This document shows positions 60,395-64,000 of a stretch of DNA of 64,000 nt, in pieces. Below the pieces are notes generated by a model, which saw only the letters and a program-made list of their open reading frames with translations, was not told the origin of the DNA and searched no databases. Position numbers and translations under genes: made by a program. Source of the DNA: Nomia melanderi (Eukaryota; Arthropoda; Insecta; Hymenoptera; Halictidae); the NCBI RefSeq assembly GCF_051020985.1, contig NC_135010.1, positions 742,001 to 806,000 of the forward strand. Reading direction: 5' to 3'. Every line of letters begins with the position of its first letter. Position 1 is the first letter of the stretch.

Positions 60395-60530
60395 ATGACA
60401 GGACGTGTCGTTAACGTGTCAAGAACGATCTCGATGATCGCTTTGCTGACGTTTCTTTTGATGTTTGTCGGGATCGACGGTATGGGACAGGCGAGTAGAC
60501 ACAATGCTGACCACGCGATGTTTCATCAAG
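60395..60530 (+). CDS. First coding exon of a secreted or membrane protein
   Basis: ATG at 60395 opens 45 codons: MTGRVVNVSRTISMIALL, then a hydrophobic run TFLLMFVGIDGMGQ, and then SRHNADHAMFHQ. The exon ends one base into a codon at the donor AAG|GTGAGT (60530/60531). The short basic N-terminus followed by about 15 hydrophobic residues is a classical signal peptide, probably cleaved near GQA|SR, so the product enters the secretory pathway. The frame runs 18 codons into the intron before a stop, and consensus GTGAGT supports splicing. Remaining exons lie beyond the window, so the family cannot be named. The CpG-rich upstream block fits a 5' gene end. Confidence 0.6.
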
Positions 60531-63500
60531 GTGAGTCTGCGTGCACGTTTTTTCCTCGGATTCATCTATTAACGTATCTCGGGATTTAAGACAGTCTCTC
60601 GCTTCGCGAATTATTCAAGGGAATTAATCGCTCAATTAACAGGATTACCAGGTTCCTTAGATTGAGTGCGTTATTGCTCTGTATGGATCTACGATCTACT
60701 ATCACGCACTAATGAGGGTTAATCGGACTTGTAATTGAACTCCACACCAGAGATTCTATTGAAACATTTGTGGAGGCGCGATACATATGGATCGTAATGC
60801 GACGAATGCGCGATCGAATTACTTGAAATAAATTCGATATATTTTGGTGGTAGTCGCTTATGTAAATATAGATTTTTATTAACGATTCTGATTTCATTAG
60901 AATTAAATACGAAGGTTTTTACGTCGCCATGTGTTCCATTATGTGTTCTGGAATTACGTGAAATGAAAACTAATTATCTCTTCAGTCAGTTTCTTATTAC
61001 AAATTTCAAATAATGTGCTTCCAATTAATACATCTAATTAATTACATCTATATTTATAAAATTAGACAGTGCAAGAATATAACAACGTAGATAATATCTG
61101 TGAAACAAATAAACGCAAATAAACAGAGTGTTTCTTAAAGGTAATAACAATTAATTATAATCATTTTATCAATAATAATTAATGTAATTGACTAAACATA
61201 TATTTTACATAATTTCGTGTACCGTTTCCACGAACAAATAAATTGTTAGGTGTTAAAATAGTATTATTCTCATTCTCCGTCGGCAGTAAAAATTACATCG
61301 ATTCAACGATTTCATAATAGTTTGTATTTTTAAATCCATTCCCATTATTTCAGAATGATTAGTATCAATACGGTAGCTCTATGCCTCATTAAATACATTA
61401 TTAGACAAACGAATAGTAACAAGTTGTATGGCGATAATAGTGACGCCATCAAACTCTTTGTGCTTGTCCTGGTTGTCGCTGTTATTTACAACGCCCTAAC
61501 TACCATTGCGGTGTAAAGCCTTGCCTCACAGTTGTTCCCCGTATTATAAATATCCCGTTTCCTTAGGGCAAACGGATCCGTTTCATTTTCAACAAAAACT
61601 CACGTACCGTGCGACTAGCGAATACCGAGGACGCGCTTGGACCGCGCACGATAACGCGTATTGACAGCTGAAAACCGGGAAAATGAATTTTTCATAAATC
61701 ATCAGTAAATGTCTATCGACGCTCCGCCAACCCGGCGATTCTTTACTAACTCTGCAAGTCAAAACAGCATTGCAAATCCGTTCTTATATTACATCTACCC
61801 TTCATCGAATAATGTCTTTTACGTATACAGTTAATAATGACAGATTTAGATTCTTCAAAATGTACTCAATTTTATTTTAATTAACACTAAAACTACCGGG
61901 AAATTAGAGTGACTTATCACCAATTTTTTTTATCAAAATTAGAATAATACGTTTCTTGAGATTCGAGTGGTGTCCTAGCCTTGTTTCTGTGCAAATATAC
62001 GAATTTAATTGAAAATGTTTCGAAAACATGCCTTCATCATTTAAATACTTGCAATATAAAAATTCTCATGTGGGTCAGTTTGATCTGTCCGATGGTTTCA
62101 ATGTTAATAAGTTACACGTGTGCGTGAAAAAGTGATGTATCTTCTACATTTGAAATTAATCCCATCGACTCCAGTGAGATTTTGAGGAAGTAAACTGCTC
62201 AAGTTCTTACTTCTAATATCAACAATAAATCGAGCAAACTCCAAGGTCATGATCGTTAGCAATCTGTAACATTCCATTCGCCGTTTGTTTATACATTGGA
62301 CCACGTATTTGTTTTTATTGAAATAAAAGACCTTTAAATAGTAAATGCCAATGTAATCGCGTCAATATTAAAACTTTATCATATGCTTGATATAACAAAT
62401 AATTACATGACTGGCAAAGTTATCGAATGAAACAGTTATTTGAATTTAAATCAGTAATTAATATCTACAAAAGCATATGACTTTATTTATTTTCGAAATA
62501 CACACTAAGACAGTGAGATGGTTATCGCAACAAATGTTGAATTATTTCCAGGCGTTAAAGGTAATTAAAAAATTGTAATCCTTCGTGATATCTATTGTTT
62601 ACACAATTGTTTACAATTTTATTAGCTACGTAGTTTATTTTTTTAAATATATTCGATTCTTCCAAGTTATTCTCCTTTTTTAAATTTATATTTTTTATTT
62701 ATTCTTAAAATCACAACTTGTGTTTCTTTATATTTTTATTTATGTTCGTTCGTATATAACAAAGTATTAACTGTGGATAACGAATGGTCTTGGCGGCGTA
62801 ATAATGAACTCCGAAACAATTCAACGTTAATTTCTTTTCTTATTTCATATTTTAAAACAAAATTGCTCATTGAATTTCTACATTCATATATCTGTAGGTT
62901 TTTTATTTAGTTTTATTGCTAACTTCTACAAAGTCACTCTTCAATACTATTCTTGTTTATCAGTGAAGGTTGAAATAAACTTGAATTTTATATACTGAGA
63001 AAGGATTAATGAGTAGATATGTATAAACAATATCTGTATTAATAGACCTTTGCATTGTTAACAACGTTTCGCGGTGACTTAAACTTTCATGTATAATACA
63101 ATGAACATTTTCATGTTAAATACAATAATGGACGCTCATTTTTTAAACGTAATGAACATACACTATTTCACAAAATTAAAGGATCACTACGTACATTGTA
63201 ATCGAAGAATTTCCGATTGAATTTTTGTAACCTTGTAACAGAATATGCATCATTCTGTTTGGGTGCATTACAAAGCGAAAAATTTCTTCTTTCGTTTCCT
63301 ATATGTGATTTTTTTTGTGTAATGCTTTTCCCTTATGTAAAGCTACTTTTTCATTCCAAATTTTTTACGTTTCATACTGAAAGTATTAGGAGTACTCCTA
63401 CATAACATAGCTAGAAATATTGTATAATAATTTTGTATTTAGTTTTCCTGTCTTTTTTGAAATTGTTTCATAAATGTAGTACATAAATACTGTTACTTGC

Positions 63501-64000
63501 TCAGTTAACACAATTTTAGTTCCGCGACGGGATAAAAATCATTCCTTTCTAAGCTTAAGTCGTGCAGCATTGAAACAATTTTGAAATTGTTTAATTTCAG
63601 AAATAGGTAATAAATCTATTATAAACATAAGCTGAAATTTGATTTATTGAAGGTCTGTAGGGAGGTTTTTCTATTGTTTTATAAGCACATTTTTCAAGTA
63701 GTGATTTGTATTCAAATAGTAAAACATAATTCATCTATTTCTGAAATTTATTTTACGAAGAAAAATAAAGAAAGAAAAAATATATAGAATAACATTGAAC
63801 GTGCACAGTATTTTTTGGAAATGTATCATTATGTTTCTAGTATGAAAATACGTGATTTTCGTTTTTAGCAATTGAGTAATAAATAGTTGTACTTATTTTA
63901 ACGCTTCAATATTAATCTTTATTTCTCTTCAAGTGAATTACAAGAAATGATTGACATTCGATTTTTATGTATGGTATCAACGCCTGTTGTGAAAAATTAT
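60531..64000 (+). other. Presumed first intron (partial)
   Basis: From the GTGAGT donor to the window edge no convincing downstream exon appears on the plus strand. GC falls back to the window average. A small ATTATTTCCAG acceptor-like site near 62549 is followed after nine bases by GGTAATT, too short to call an exon. One P1 MITE lies within. Confidence 0.45.
61881..62107. mobile_element. TTAA MITE, family P1, in the presumed intron
   Basis: TTAACACTAAAACTACCGGG at the left faces CCGATGGTTTCAATGTTAA at the right, with TTAA at 61881-61884 and 62104-62107. Length is 227 bases, the same as the 57.4-kb copy. It is inside the presumed first intron of the gene at 60395 and does not disturb coding. 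Confidence 0.8.

Overview
This window looks like AT-rich, gene-poor nuclear DNA of an insect, most likely a hymenopteran (bee or ant type). The inference rests on base composition, GT-AG splice signals, and wrecks of mariner, Tc1, DD41D-type and PIF/Harbinger-like transposases of the kinds common in those genomes. There is no bacterial or viral gene organisation, no operon, no rRNA or tRNA that I can recognise, and no CRISPR array. The species cannot be named from the sequence alone.

Only one gene start is reasonably clear: a plus-strand first coding exon at 60395-60530 with a signal-peptide-like N-terminus and a consensus splice donor. It lies behind a CpG-rich 1.3-kb block (59.0-60.4 kb) that is probably its promoter and 5' UTR. 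Its remaining exons lie beyond the right edge, so 60531-64000 reads as first intron. Two minus-strand intervals (57933-58066 and 14674-14741) carry strong acceptor and donor signals and may be exons of one or more minus-strand genes with very long introns. Other coding-like stretches (5.0-5.4, 17.2-17.5, 36.8-37.0, 54.4-54.8 kb) are weak and unrecognised.

Most recognisable structure is transposon debris. (i) At least five families of about 165-260 bp non-autonomous elements have inverted ends beginning at TTAA, the piggyBac-type target; one family recurs at 225-227 bp in four places. (ii) TA-flanked or long-inverted-repeat foldback MITEs (a five-copy long-arm family, a two-copy family near 7.5 and 28.5 kb, a 509-bp element at 49.4 kb). 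(iii) Dead transposase genes: an interrupted mariner (21.4-23.5 kb), a Tc1-like fragment (18.9-19.3 kb, minus), a PIF/Harbinger-like fragment (24.8-25.0 kb) and a DD41D-spaced fragment (52.9-53.1 kb). (iv) A GC-richer repeat with two copies: one at 30.0-30.5 kb bounded by a 13-bp duplication, the other inside a 1.86-kb inverted-repeat composite at 44.7-46.6 kb.

The most informative observations are nested insertions whose ancestral state can be read inside the window. A 294-bp foldback element interrupts the 44.8-kb repeat copy exactly where the 30-kb copy is uninterrupted. A 189-bp TTAA element sits inside another TTAA element, and removing it restores the host family's length. A roughly 980-bp insertion splits the mariner transposase. 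Islands of higher GC without a clear ORF (3.0-3.5, 6.5-7.0, 27.5-28.2, 41.6-42.1 kb) carry palindromes, octamer-like motifs or homeodomain-type TTAATTA cores and are candidate conserved regulatory DNA.
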